From Nocardioides pini (lineage in GTDB: Bacteria; Actinomycetota; Actinomycetes; Propionibacteriales; Nocardioidaceae), in NCBI RefSeq assembly GCF_026712185.1, contig NZ_JAPPUX010000001.1, forward strand, positions 992,001-1,056,000: DNA of 64,000 nt, in the 5' to 3' direction. Position numbers and translations under genes: made by a program. Shown piece after piece: positions 1 to 7,476 of the stretch. How positions within the stretch are numbered: the stretch's first letter is position 1; every line of letters starts with the position of its first letter. The notes beneath the pieces are model-generated. The model searched no databases and was not told the origin of the DNA. It worked only from the letters and a program-made list of their open reading frames with translations.

Positions 1-1
1 G

Positions 2-670
2 GTGGAGCTCCAGCTCCTGATGTCGGGTGTGACCTACCGCCACCCCGGACTGCTCGCCAAGATCGTCTCGACCCTCGACGTGCTCTCCGGTGGGCGCGCA
101 GCGCTCGGCATCGGAGCGGCCTGGTACGAGCGGGAGCACCGCGCCCTGGGCGTCCCCTTCCCGCCGCTCGCCGAGCGCTTCGAGCGGCTCGAGGAGACCC
201 TCCGGATCGTGCGCCAGATGTGGAGCGACGACAACGGCCCATTCGACGGCAAGCACTACCAGCTGGCAGAGACGATCAACTCGCCGCAGCCCCTGCAGCA
301 GCCGCGTCCGCCGATCATGGTCGGTGGCGGCGGTGAGAAGAAGACACTCCGCCTGGTCGCGCAGTACGCCGACGCCTGCAACGTGTTCGCCGCGGCAGGG
401 GCCGGTCCCGGCGAGGTCGCCCACAAGCTCGCCGTGCTGCGGGACTGGTGCGAGCTGGAGGGGCGGGCGTACGACGAGATCCGGAAGACCGTGCTCTACA
501 ACGGCGTGGTCGGGCAGGGCGCCGCCGGTGCCGCCGCCTTCGTCGAGGAGATGCGCGCCCTGGCCGACGTCGGCGTCGACGAGGTGCACGTCATGCCCCT
601 GCGCGGCGCCCCGGTCGCCTTCGTCAGGTCGCTCGGCGACCACGTCGTGCCCGCGCTCTCGAGGTTCTGA
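2..670 (+). CDS. LLM class F420-dependent oxidoreductase, 5' end cut off by window edge
   Basis: C-terminal 222 residues of a luciferase-like (TIM-barrel) oxidoreductase. Visible hallmarks are LDVLSGGRAALGIGAAW near the start of the fragment (the strand carrying the SGGR..LGIGAGW signature of F420-dependent members), the substrate loop ending RPPIMVGGGGEKKTL, and a C-terminal VDEVHVMP strand. The family uses reduced flavin or F420 to oxidise or reduce small molecules. The reading frame is open to the left edge, so the true start lies upstream and the GTG at position 2 is not a start. Substrate cannot be inferred. It is followed by an 80-nt gap and a convergent gene. Confidence 0.85.
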   Translation: MELQLLMSGVTYRHPGLLAKIVSTLDVLSGGRAALGIGAAWYEREHRALGVPFPPLAERFERLEETLRIVRQMWSDDNGPFDGKHYQLAETINSPQPLQQPRPPIMVGGGGEKKTLRLVAQYADACNVFAAAGAGPGEVAHKLAVLRDWCELEGRAYDEIRKTVLYNGVVGQGAAGAAAFVEEMRALADVGVDEVHVMPLRGAPVAFVRSLGDHVVPALSRF

Positions 671-750
671 CCCGCGGGGTTCGGCTCCGAAGGGGATCGC
701 CGGTGAGCCACAGGTGGGCGCCGTGCCGTCGGGGCCCGCGACGCGTGCTG

Positions 751-1260
751 TCAGGTCCTGGGCCCGCGGAGGCGATACCGTTCAACGCCCTCGTGCATCA
801 GCGCGGACAAGCTCGCGAAGCTGGTCTCGAGGCCGACCGAGCTGAGCACGACTGGCGAGCCGTACGTGCGGCGGTTGACAGCGGCGATCACGCGGGCGAG
901 ACGACCCAGCCGGGCCACACAGACCCCCGGCTCGCGGACCTCGACGATGATCAACGAGGTCCCGGAGATACGTCGCTCCGAGACCGACAAGACGTCGGCC
1001 CAGCTCACCCGGCCCACCGCCGACGCTGAGCTGTGGTCGTCGAATCCCATGTCGTCCACGACCAGCCCGGGGCCTGTGCGCATCAAGAACACGACCCAGG
1101 CGATGCCGAACCAGCCGAACGTCAGCACTCCTACCGCGCCGACGACGAGCGTGAGGGCAGATCCCTGAGCGATGATCGCCAAGGATGCCAGGACGAAGAC
1201 GACACATCCGAGCACGGATGCCAGGCCCTTGGCTCGACTCCGCTCGATCACGGTGGGCAT
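751..1260 (-). CDS. STM3941-like membrane protein
   Basis: 169-residue protein with two hydrophobic segments near residues 12-34 and 37-60, then a soluble domain that opens PGLVVDDMGFDDHSS and continues VGRVSWADVLSV. This pattern (two helices, 'PGL.id..G..D.SS', then 'W.DI') is typical of the uncharacterised STM3941 family. I chose the ATG at 1260 over the upstream in-frame start at 1323 because AGGGA lies 5 nt before it and the 21 upstream residues are not membrane-like. No catalytic residues are recognisable. Role unknown, possibly envelope-associated. Confidence 0.7.
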   Translation of the reverse strand: MPTVIERSRAKGLASVLGCVVFVLASLAIIAQGSALTLVVGAVGVLTFGWFGIAWVVFLMRTGPGLVVDDMGFDDHSSASAVGRVSWADVLSVSERRISGTSLIIVEVREPGVCVARLGRLARVIAAVNRRTYGSPVVLSSVGLETSFASLSALMHEGVERYRLRGPRT

Positions 1261-1440
1261 GACTGTCCCTGCCCGATCTCGAGAGACTCCACACGCGCAC
1301 AGGGCCTCCCTGCCTTTCCCCAACGAACGTTCGCTCCGGCTGGGTGGTGCGTTCGCAGTCGCACGCCATGCCGCGATCCGCGCGAGCTCGTCGCGGCGGA
1401 TCCTGACGTTCGGAGCAAACCCGGCTGACGTGCGACGTGC

Positions 1441-1623
1441 TCAGTCGGCGGCATCTTCCCGCGCCCCGTAGACGTAGGCGGCGATCCCCACGAAGAACGC
1501 CACGACGCCCATGACGATCGTGTCGATGCCGCCGCCCTGCTCAGGCGAGGTGATGGAGAAGATCACCGTCAAGACGCCAAGTGCGGTGAACCCCGCTCCG
1601 AAGTACTGCAGGTAGGGCCTCAC
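1441..1623 (-). CDS. small two-helix membrane protein, 60 aa
   Basis: Sixty residues with two hydrophobic helices (about residues 7-25 and 34-53) separated by a short Ser/Glu/Gly-rich turn, ending in a charged tail (REDAAD). Starts with GTG at 1623, preceded by GGGAGG. It begins 16 nt after the stop of another small membrane protein (1640-1798), so the two are probably co-transcribed and their products may act together. No family recognised. Confidence 0.55.
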   Translation of the reverse strand: MRPYLQYFGAGFTALGVLTVIFSITSPEQGGGIDTIVMGVVAFFVGIAAYVYGAREDAAD

Positions 1624-1639
1624 GAGCCCATCGCCTCCC

Positions 1640-1798
1640 TCACCTTCCTCGCTTCACCATCCACAGCCAGATCGACATCATGAGTGCACCCAGCAGCAGC
1701 AGCACACCGCCGGTCGAGGCGCTGTTCTCGATGATGAACACGACGCCGAACATCAGCAGCATGCACCCGACGAGCGACGGTACGAACGACCACGACAC
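1640..1798 (-). CDS. small membrane protein, about 52 aa
   Basis: Read directly from the minus strand: GTG at 1798 opens a 52-codon frame whose product is almost entirely hydrophobic. There are two predicted helices (about residues 5-23 and 30-47), with IIENSASTGG between them and a basic end WMVKRGR. An in-frame TGA lies two codons upstream of the GTG, which limits the start. It lies 16 nt before the next small membrane gene. Two-helix composition and tight spacing argue for a real gene; no family is recognised. Confidence 0.5.
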   Translation of the reverse strand: MSWSFVPSLVGCMLLMFGVVFIIENSASTGGVLLLLGALMMSIWLWMVKRGR

Positions 1799-2001
1799 AG
1801 GTCACCACTTCCCCGGCGCGACCCTCCGCAAACCCGTGGCTGCGGTCGGAAGGGCGACGCCGAGGAGAGTCGACTGCGCGGAAGCCCCGTCCGCCGGGGC
1901 CGACGTCCTCGGGAGCGGGCCACACGAGCGGGCGCGACGACGACCCCCCCGATCGTCGTCGACCAGAAGGGACGGCCCCAGGGCCGGCCATACTGTGGGG
2001 C

Positions 2002-3206
2002 ATGGCCGAGAGCGTCCTGCCCGCCCACCTAAGAAACGTCGATGAGGCCGAGCGCCGTTTCGGCGCTCTCGGCCGGGCCTGGGTCGAGGGCACGCTGCAG
2101 GGCGACCCGCTCGCCGATGCGGTCGCTGCCGATGCCGGGCGACTCGGCCGGTCGAGCGTGGTGGGCGCCGTTGCCACAGCCTTGCGAGACGGCATCGACG
2201 GCGCGCCCGACGCCCCGACGTCGGTGCGGGCGTTGTTCGCGAAGCTCGACGAGGTGCCCGACTGGGTCGACCACGACCAGCTCGACCGTGCCGGAGACCA
2301 CCTCGCCCGGCACTCGCTCCAGCTCGGGCTCGTGCTCGCTGCCGCCTCCTTGATGTGGGCTACACCAACCCCGCCGCCGCGAGGCCGCTCATCCTGACGG
2401 GGCGGCTGGTCGGCAACGCGGGGGTACGCAACCTCGAGGTCGGCGACTGGCTGCGCGAGGTCACCGAGCCAGGTGGCCTGCGGCGCCACAGCCTGGGCTT
2501 CGAGCGAACCGTGCGCGTACGCCTCATCCACGCGATGGTTCGGCGCCACCTCTCGTCGTCGCCCGCCTGGGACCGTGCCGAGCTCGGCACGCCGATCAGC
2601 CAGCCCTACCTGGCCCACACGCTCGCGGAGTTCGGTTCGATCGCCGTGCGCGGGATGCACCTGCTGGGAGCGCGCTACACCGACTCCGAGCTCGACGACC
2701 TCGGCGCGCTGTGGAGGTATGTCGGGTGGCTGTCCGGGGTGACCGAGGCCCTCCTGCCCGCGACCTTGGCCGAGCAGGAGGACATCGAGGCGCTCTACCA
2801 GCTCACCCGCCCGCCCGTCGACGACGCCAGCCGCGCGCTCGTCGGCGGTCTCATCGACGACTATCTGACCCTCGAGGTCGAGGAGCTGGTGCCCGCCCGC
2901 CTGCCGGGCAGGAACCGTGTCGCCCGCACGTTGGTCGACGCGCTGGTGCGAGCGCTCGTCGGCGACGCGCTCGCCGACGAGCTGGGCATCCGGCCGTCGC
3001 ACCTGGCCCGCGCCGTGCCGGTCCTGGGCCACCTCACCGCGACGGCGTACGCCGCTCAGGACCGTGTCCGTGGCGTGGAGGCGCGGGTCACCAGCGGGCG
3101 GGCCTACCGCGCGGAGCAGGAGCAGCGGCTGCGCGCCAGGCACGGGATGCGGCACGCCCTGGTCGACGACGCTCCCGACGCGGGCGAACACCCTGTGTCG
3201 GCCTGA
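2002..3206 (+). pseudogene. oxygenase MpaB / Lcp-like family (DUF2236), frameshifted
   Basis: Two adjacent frames together encode one protein of about 401 residues. The first frame runs from ATG 2002 to about 2358 (MAESVLPAHL to LAAASLMW), and the second from about 2358 to 3206 (GYTNPAAARPLILTGRLVGN onward). Restoring one G in the GGG run at 2357-2359 would join LMW to GYTNP. The joined protein has features of the DUF2236/MpaB-Lcp haem oxygenase family: PDWVD, the SLMWGYTNPAAARPL segment and FERTVRVRLIHAMVRR, which carries a His expected to bind haem. Latex-clearing protein (rubber oxygenase) is the best known member. TACTGT ends 5 nt before the ATG, suggesting a leaderless start. Either a real recent inactivation or a sequencing error. 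Confidence 0.75.
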
Positions 3207-3316
3207 GGCCGCGTCGTTGGCCGGTCGTGTCGGTGGCCTCGATCAGCCTGGGGCACCCGACCGGGAGCTCGGCCCTCGTCGTGAGACCGCACTCAACGAG
3301 GTGCGAGCTCAGGCGG

Positions 3317-3652
3317 TCAACGAAGGGCGTAGAACCAACTTCCCTCGTAGTCCCGGGCGACTGTTTCCTCGGACTGCACGCTCACTCCGCTGACGACGTG
3401 CCCGGGGAAGCCGTGGCGCTCCGCAATCAGACGCGCCTCGCAGAGAAGGCGGGGTCCCGATCCCGTCAAGGCGTCACGCTCGGCGTCCGTAGCCGTTCCG
3501 AGCCACACCCAGGCATCGTCCTGGGACGGGAAGGCGGACACGTACTCAACTCGCACCACCCCGGAGTCCTTGAACCTCCGCAACAGCGCAGGCTTCATGT
3601 TCTGCAGCAACGCCCATCGCGGATCAGTCACCAGACAACCGTAAGTCGTCAC
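3317..3652 (-). CDS. hypothetical protein, 111 aa
   Basis: Soluble protein of 111 residues starting at GTG 3652. It contains LLRRFKDSGVVRVEYVSAFPS and a C-terminal EGSWFYALR. No recognised domain, signal peptide or membrane helix. It lies 37 nt downstream of another orphan gene (3690-4106) on the same strand, so they are probably an operon. Base composition is somewhat less GC-extreme than the neighbours, which may hint at acquired genes, but this is only an impression. Confidence 0.5.
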   Translation of the reverse strand: MTTYGCLVTDPRWALLQNMKPALLRRFKDSGVVRVEYVSAFPSQDDAWVWLGTATDAERDALTGSGPRLLCEARLIAERHGFPGHVVSGVSVQSEETVARDYEGSWFYALR

Positions 3653-3689
3653 CGCGTCCGCTCCCGCGCATCGGCAGATCTGCGCGCAT

Positions 3690-4106
3690 CTACTCCGGCG
3701 GCAGCGCGGCTAGAACGGCTCGCACTTCGGGAAGCGCGACGGCGATTGACCGCCGCTTCACCAGCTCTTCGGCGGCATCCACCGCGTCCTCTAGAAGGCC
3801 CACTAGCACCGTCCTGGGGTCGCTGACAGGCAAGGGCGGCACCGCGGCTTGGACCATCAGCATCATGTGCTTGCGACTCAGACGGCCCGTGCGAACGCCT
3901 TCGAACTCGACAGGACCACTCAGTGGCCCTTCGAGGTGGAAGACAACATTGACGCTGAGCGGGCCAAGGGCGGATCTCGCCTCCATCACCTGCTTCATCA
4001 GGCGCCGTAGGTGTGGCATCCAAAAGTCGTGGGTCTCGCCGAGTCCTCCAGAGACCACGCCGAGGGAGAGCGAAGACGATTCGTCACTAGCGTCGAAGGC
4101 GGTCAC
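3690..4106 (-). CDS. hypothetical protein, 138 aa
   Basis: GTG at 4106 with a CAGGCT hexamer 6 nt upstream (possible leaderless start). The product is soluble, with a predicted beta-rich middle (LSVNVVFHLEGPLSGPVEFEGV followed by TGRLSRKHMMLMVQAAVP) and a helical C-terminal part. Family not recognised. The 3317-3652 gene follows at 37 nt and is probably co-expressed. A partner-protein or toxin/immunity-type pair is possible but unsupported by any motif. Confidence 0.5.
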   Translation of the reverse strand: MTAFDASDESSSLSLGVVSGGLGETHDFWMPHLRRLMKQVMEARSALGPLSVNVVFHLEGPLSGPVEFEGVRTGRLSRKHMMLMVQAAVPPLPVSDPRTVLVGLLEDAVDAAEELVKRRSIAVALPEVRAVLAALPPE

Positions 4107-4243
4107 AGGTCCAGCCTGCCAGCAGCACGCAGCCTCCGCTCACCGGCAGATCCGCGGGCTCATCGGTCGTACGGCGCCTGAGGCGGTGTCTGAGAAACGA
4201 AGCGCAGCCGGTCGTTGCTGTCGTTGCGTGCCGCACCGGTGCC

Positions 4244-4654
4244 TCAGACGACGAGGCAGAAAGGATGGCCGGCTGGGTCGGCGAGCACGTAGAGGGGTGC
4301 GTCGGTGACGTCGGTACGGTCGTGTAGGAGGCGTGCGCCCAGAGCTTCGGCACGCTCCCGGTGCCGCTGGAGCTCCTCCAGGCTCTCCACCGCGAAGTCC
4401 ATGTGCATCTGCATCGGCACCGCTTCGGACGGCCAGGTGGGGGGAGTGGTGTCGACCTTCTCCTGGATCGTGATGACGCGGTTGCCCGCGCCATCGAGAA
4501 GGACGATCCAGGTGGCGTCGTCGGAACGTCCATCGGTGGGAGGCAGGTCGCGCTCCCGGTAGTGGAGTCCGAGGAACTCGCGGTAGAACTCAGCCAGCGC
4601 ACGACAGTCACGCGCGTCGAGCGCGGTGTGGATGAGGACGGGGTACGTGGACAA
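4244..4654 (-). CDS. VOC family protein (glyoxalase/bleomycin resistance-like)
   Basis: 136-residue VOC-fold protein. Two beta-alpha-beta-beta-beta modules are visible: IHTALDARDCRALAEFYREFLGL at the N-terminus, and MHMDFAVESLEELQRHRERAEALGA then LYVLADPAGHPFCLVV at the C-terminus. The His in QMHMDF and the DPAGHPF end are usual for the family. I chose TTG at 4654 because AGGAGG lies 6 nt upstream; the longer frame (ATG 4702) adds 16 atypical residues. It is divergent from a MarR gene, with dyad repeats between, so that regulator probably controls it. Substrate unknown. Confidence 0.8.
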   Translation of the reverse strand: MSTYPVLIHTALDARDCRALAEFYREFLGLHYRERDLPPTDGRSDDATWIVLLDGAGNRVITIQEKVDTTPPTWPSEAVPMQMHMDFAVESLEELQRHRERAEALGARLLHDRTDVTDAPLYVLADPAGHPFCLVV

Positions 4655-4670
4655 CCTGTGCCTCCTGAAA

Positions 4671-4712
4671 CTGTTGTCGGACTCAAGCAGACCCTGCCTC
4701 ACGTGACAACAG
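4671..4712. promoter_or_regulatory. inverted repeat in VOC/MarR intergenic region
   Basis: CTGTTGTC (4671-4678) and GACAACAG (4705-4712) form a perfect 8-bp inverted repeat whose half-sites are 34 nt apart centre to centre, about three helical turns. It sits just upstream of the ribosome binding site of the VOC gene. It could be a regulator binding site; the binding protein is unknown, though the adjacent MarR protein is the obvious candidate. Confidence 0.4.
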
Positions 4713-4746
4713 CAATGTTGGGCCGCTACGTCGCAAGGGATGTGTC

Positions 4747-5286
4747 GTGCCCCAGTCGGACAGATATGACATCATTGATGTCATGAGTGACATCGTCCCA
4801 AGCGAGTCCGCGGAAGATCGAGGGGAGCTTGTGGACCGACTCCTGCGCCATGTCAGGCCCATCGTGCTGGCGTCCGCCCGCGTGGTCGAGGGGCACGTAC
4901 GGGGCTACGGATGGACCATCGGTTCACGCGCCGTGTTGCAGGTGCTGGTCGAGGGTGGAGCTGCCACCGTGCCTCAGATAGCCGCACGCCTCGACCTGGC
5001 GCGTCAGAACGTGCAGAGACATGTCGATGCTCTCGTCGAGCTCGGCCACGTGGCCAGGCGCGCGAACCCCGAGCACCGGCGATCGGTTCTCATCGAGCCC
5101 ACGTCGGAGGGTCGGTCCGCGTTTGCCAGGATGCACGCGACGGAGCTGGGAGAGCTCGCATCTCTCGCAAGCGCGTGCACGATGACCGAGCTGGCCGTGG
5201 CCGAGGCTGTGCTCGCTTCGCTCGAGCACGACATTCGAGCCCGCGCCTCCGGCCGAGAGGCCGAGGCGGCGGTCGAGCAGAGGTGA
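4747..5286 (+). CDS. MarR family transcriptional regulator
   Basis: 179 residues from GTG 4747. A winged helix-turn-helix lies in the middle (VLQVLVEGGAATVPQIAARL then ARQNVQRHVDALVELGHVAR, then the wing NPEHRRSVLIEPTSEGR), followed by dimerisation helices. GTG 4747 has AAGGGA 6 nt upstream; an alternative ATG at 4783 has no clear ribosome site but would leave the operator palindrome (4766-4784) mostly outside the gene. With the long start, the palindrome lies inside codons for DIIDV. Probably autoregulated and controlling the divergent VOC gene. The next gene begins 2 nt after the stop. Confidence 0.85.
   Translation: MPQSDRYDIIDVMSDIVPSESAEDRGELVDRLLRHVRPIVLASARVVEGHVRGYGWTIGSRAVLQVLVEGGAATVPQIAARLDLARQNVQRHVDALVELGHVARRANPEHRRSVLIEPTSEGRSAFARMHATELGELASLASACTMTELAVAEAVLASLEHDIRARASGREAEAAVEQR
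4766..4784. promoter_or_regulatory. perfect palindrome, probable MarR operator
   Basis: ATGACATC-ATT-GATGTCAT is a perfect 8-bp inverted repeat with a 3-bp centre. A third copy of the half-site TGACATC follows at 4788-4794. Dyads of this size overlapping the start of a MarR gene are normally autoregulatory operators. Binding by the adjacent MarR protein is inferred. Confidence 0.6.
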
Positions 5287-5288
5287 TC

Positions 5289-5924
5289 ATGGACGACGAC
5301 GACATCTTCGCGCGCACGACACACAATCGGATGCTGATCGCTGACCTCCTCGAGAGTCTCTCAGCGGAGCAGTGGGATGCCCCCACCCTGTGTGCGGGCT
5401 GGAGCGTGCGACGCCTCGCCGGACACCTGTTGCAGCCGATGCTGGTCGGCTTCGGACGCTTCTTCCTGACAGCCGTTCGGCACCGGGGGAACACCGAGGC
5501 GACAGTCGACCAACTGGCTCGGATGCTTGCCGATCGCCCACCTGCGGAGTCCGTGAGCCTCCTGCGACAACACGCCCACGACCGGGTGCGTCCTCCGCGA
5601 GTGGGTCCCATGGGACCTTTCGCCGAAACCTGTGTCCACCTCCGTGACATCGCGCGGCCGCTCGGGTTGGAGGCAGACGTACCCCGCGCCGACTGGGTGA
5701 CGCTGCTGGACTACCTCACCACTCGCGAGGTCGCACCGGCACTGGTCGCCCCGCGACGTCTGGAAGGAATAGCCCTGACGGCGACCGACGCCGCCAGACG
5801 CTGGGGCTCCGGACTGGAGGTGTGGGGACCGGCAGAGGGCCTCGCGATGGTCGTCACCGGCAGGACGTCGGTGGCAAGCGACCTGAACGGCCCAGGACTT
5901 CCTCGACTGCTCGCGATGTCCTGA
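5289..5924 (+). CDS. maleylpyruvate isomerase family mycothiol-dependent enzyme
   Basis: 211 residues with the DinB-like four-helix N-terminal domain of actinobacterial mycothiol-dependent maleylpyruvate isomerase-type proteins. LLESLSAEQWDAPTLCAGWSV followed by RRLAGHLLQ carries the conserved W..PTLCAGWSV..L..H metal/thiol site, and a second part has FAETCVHLRDIARPLGL. Known members use mycothiol as cofactor in detoxification or isomerisation. The start is ATG 5289 (GTG 5283 overlapping the MarR stop is an alternative). The 2-nt spacing from the MarR gene makes it part of the same operon. Exact substrate unknown. Confidence 0.8.
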   Translation: MDDDDIFARTTHNRMLIADLLESLSAEQWDAPTLCAGWSVRRLAGHLLQPMLVGFGRFFLTAVRHRGNTEATVDQLARMLADRPPAESVSLLRQHAHDRVRPPRVGPMGPFAETCVHLRDIARPLGLEADVPRADWVTLLDYLTTREVAPALVAPRRLEGIALTATDAARRWGSGLEVWGPAEGLAMVVTGRTSVASDLNGPGLPRLLAMS

Positions 5925-6184
5925 AGGCGTCCGGGCTCCCGCAGCAACCCGGGGCAAAACACGTCGAGCCGGGCGTCGGGTGCTCACTGTCCCCGCCGAT
6001 GAGCGGGATCGTGCCGAGTCGCTGCGCACCCCGTCCTAGGGTCCACCGGGGGCGGCGTCGGCGATGCGTTCGAGCAGTGAGTACCTGCGCGAGTGCGACG
6101 CGGTCACCGAGAGTTCACCCGCGTTCGTCGGGAGGCACCGGGGTGGTCACCCGGCGTTCGCCCGGGACCGATGGGCTCGACGTC

Positions 6185-7147
6185 ATGTTTCGGATCCCTC
6201 GCGCACTGCTCGCGACCTCCCTCGCCGTCCCGGTTCTCAGCCTCATCTCCCCGGCCACCTCCTCGACCGCCGCTGTCACCCCGGACCGCCCGGATGCGTC
6301 GGTGTCCCCGTTGTCCCAGGCCCACGCCCACAACGACTACGAGCACGACCGCCCGCTACAGGACGCGTTGTCGCACGGGTTCACCAGCGTCGAGGCCGAC
6401 GTCTGGCTGGTCGACGGCGAGCTGCTCGTCGCGCACGACCGTGAGGACGTCGACCCGTCCCGCACGCTGGAGTCGCTCTACCTCGACCCGCTCGTTGATC
6501 GGGCCCGGCGCGAGGGCGGCCGGGTCTATCGCGGCTACGACGGCGTCTTCCAGCTGCTGATCGACGTGAAGAGCGAGGCCGGCCCGACGTACGCCGCCGT
6601 GCACGAGGCCCTCGCGGAGCACCGTCGCATCATGAGCACCTTCCGCGACGGCCGGGTGCGGCAGGACGCGGTCACCGCGGTCATCAGCGGCAACCGCGAC
6701 CTGCCCGCGATGCAGGCCCAGCGGGTGCGCTACGCCGGGTACGACGGTCGCATGGGTGACCTTGGGTCGGGGCTGCCGGCTGCCGTGCTTCCCCTCCTCA
6801 GTGACAACTGGACGAAGTACTTCAGCTGGCAGGGCGTGGGTCCGATGCCGGCCGACCAGCGGGCCGTGCTGCACGACATCGTCGACCGTGCGCACGCGGC
6901 TGGCTACCGGGTCCGCTTCTGGGCCACCCCGGACACCCCTGGTCCGGCCCGCGACGCGCTGTGGGCCGAGCTGCTCGACGCGGGCGTCGACCACCTGAAC
7001 ACCGACGACCTCGCCGGGCTAGAGGCGTTCCTCCGCGCCCGCGAGGAGGGGAGGACCGTCGCCGGTCCGCCGTCCACACCGACCACGACGTCCTCCGGGC
7101 GGACGCCCGAGTGGTCCCGGGGCCGCGCTGATCAGCGGCAGGGCTAG
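6185..7147 (+). CDS. secreted GDPD/PI-PLC superfamily phosphodiesterase
   Basis: 320 residues. An N-terminal signal peptide (MFRIPRALLATSLAVPVLSL, Ala/Ser-rich cleavage region) is followed by SQAHAHNDYEHDRPLQDAL and TSVEADVWLVDGELLVAHD, which carry the paired His and the E.D metal ligands of the glycerophosphodiester phosphodiesterase barrel. The later LLIDVKSE and the C-terminal VRFWATPDTP..DHLNTDDLAG strands complete the fold. It probably hydrolyses a phosphodiester outside the cell; specificity unknown. The 260 nt upstream hold no gene. The tail after residue about 300 is low-complexity. It overlaps the end of the convergent gene by 4 nt. Confidence 0.75.
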   Translation: MFRIPRALLATSLAVPVLSLISPATSSTAAVTPDRPDASVSPLSQAHAHNDYEHDRPLQDALSHGFTSVEADVWLVDGELLVAHDREDVDPSRTLESLYLDPLVDRARREGGRVYRGYDGVFQLLIDVKSEAGPTYAAVHEALAEHRRIMSTFRDGRVRQDAVTAVISGNRDLPAMQAQRVRYAGYDGRMGDLGSGLPAAVLPLLSDNWTKYFSWQGVGPMPADQRAVLHDIVDRAHAAGYRVRFWATPDTPGPARDALWAELLDAGVDHLNTDDLAGLEAFLRAREEGRTVAGPPSTPTTTSSGRTPEWSRGRADQRQG

Positions 7148-7395
7148 GTCAGCTCGTCGATCGTGGGCAGATGCACCGCCTCGCCGGCGCGGATCTTCGT
7201 CGCGACCGCCCGGATCCACTCGTCGGACATGTCCATGACCCCGTGGGCGGCGAGCTCGCGCCCGAGGGTGCCCTCGACGTCGCTCACCAGCCCGGCCGCA
7301 TGGCCGACAGCCACCGTGTCGATCACGGCCTGGGTGACCTTGAGCAGCCGCTCGACCATGGCGCGCTCGAACTCAGGATCCGGGTCCGGGCTCAC
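7144..7395 (-). CDS. hypothetical helical protein, 83 aa
   Basis: Small soluble, largely helical protein (ERAMVERLLKVTQAVIDTV then GTLGRELAAHGVMDMSDEW). GTG start at 7395 with TATGTT 8 nt upstream, a promoter-like -10 hexamer close to the start. Convergent with the phosphodiesterase gene, overlapping its stop by 4 nt. No family recognised. Confidence 0.5.
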   Translation of the reverse strand: MSPDPDPEFERAMVERLLKVTQAVIDTVAVGHAAGLVSDVEGTLGRELAAHGVMDMSDEWIRAVATKIRAGEAVHLPTIDELT

Positions 7396-7476
7396 AGGGC
7401 GTGAACATACGCGCTCCGGGTGAACGCGTCAGCGGAGCTCGTGGTCCCTCCGCGTGAGCCCGAGCGCCCCCGGCCC

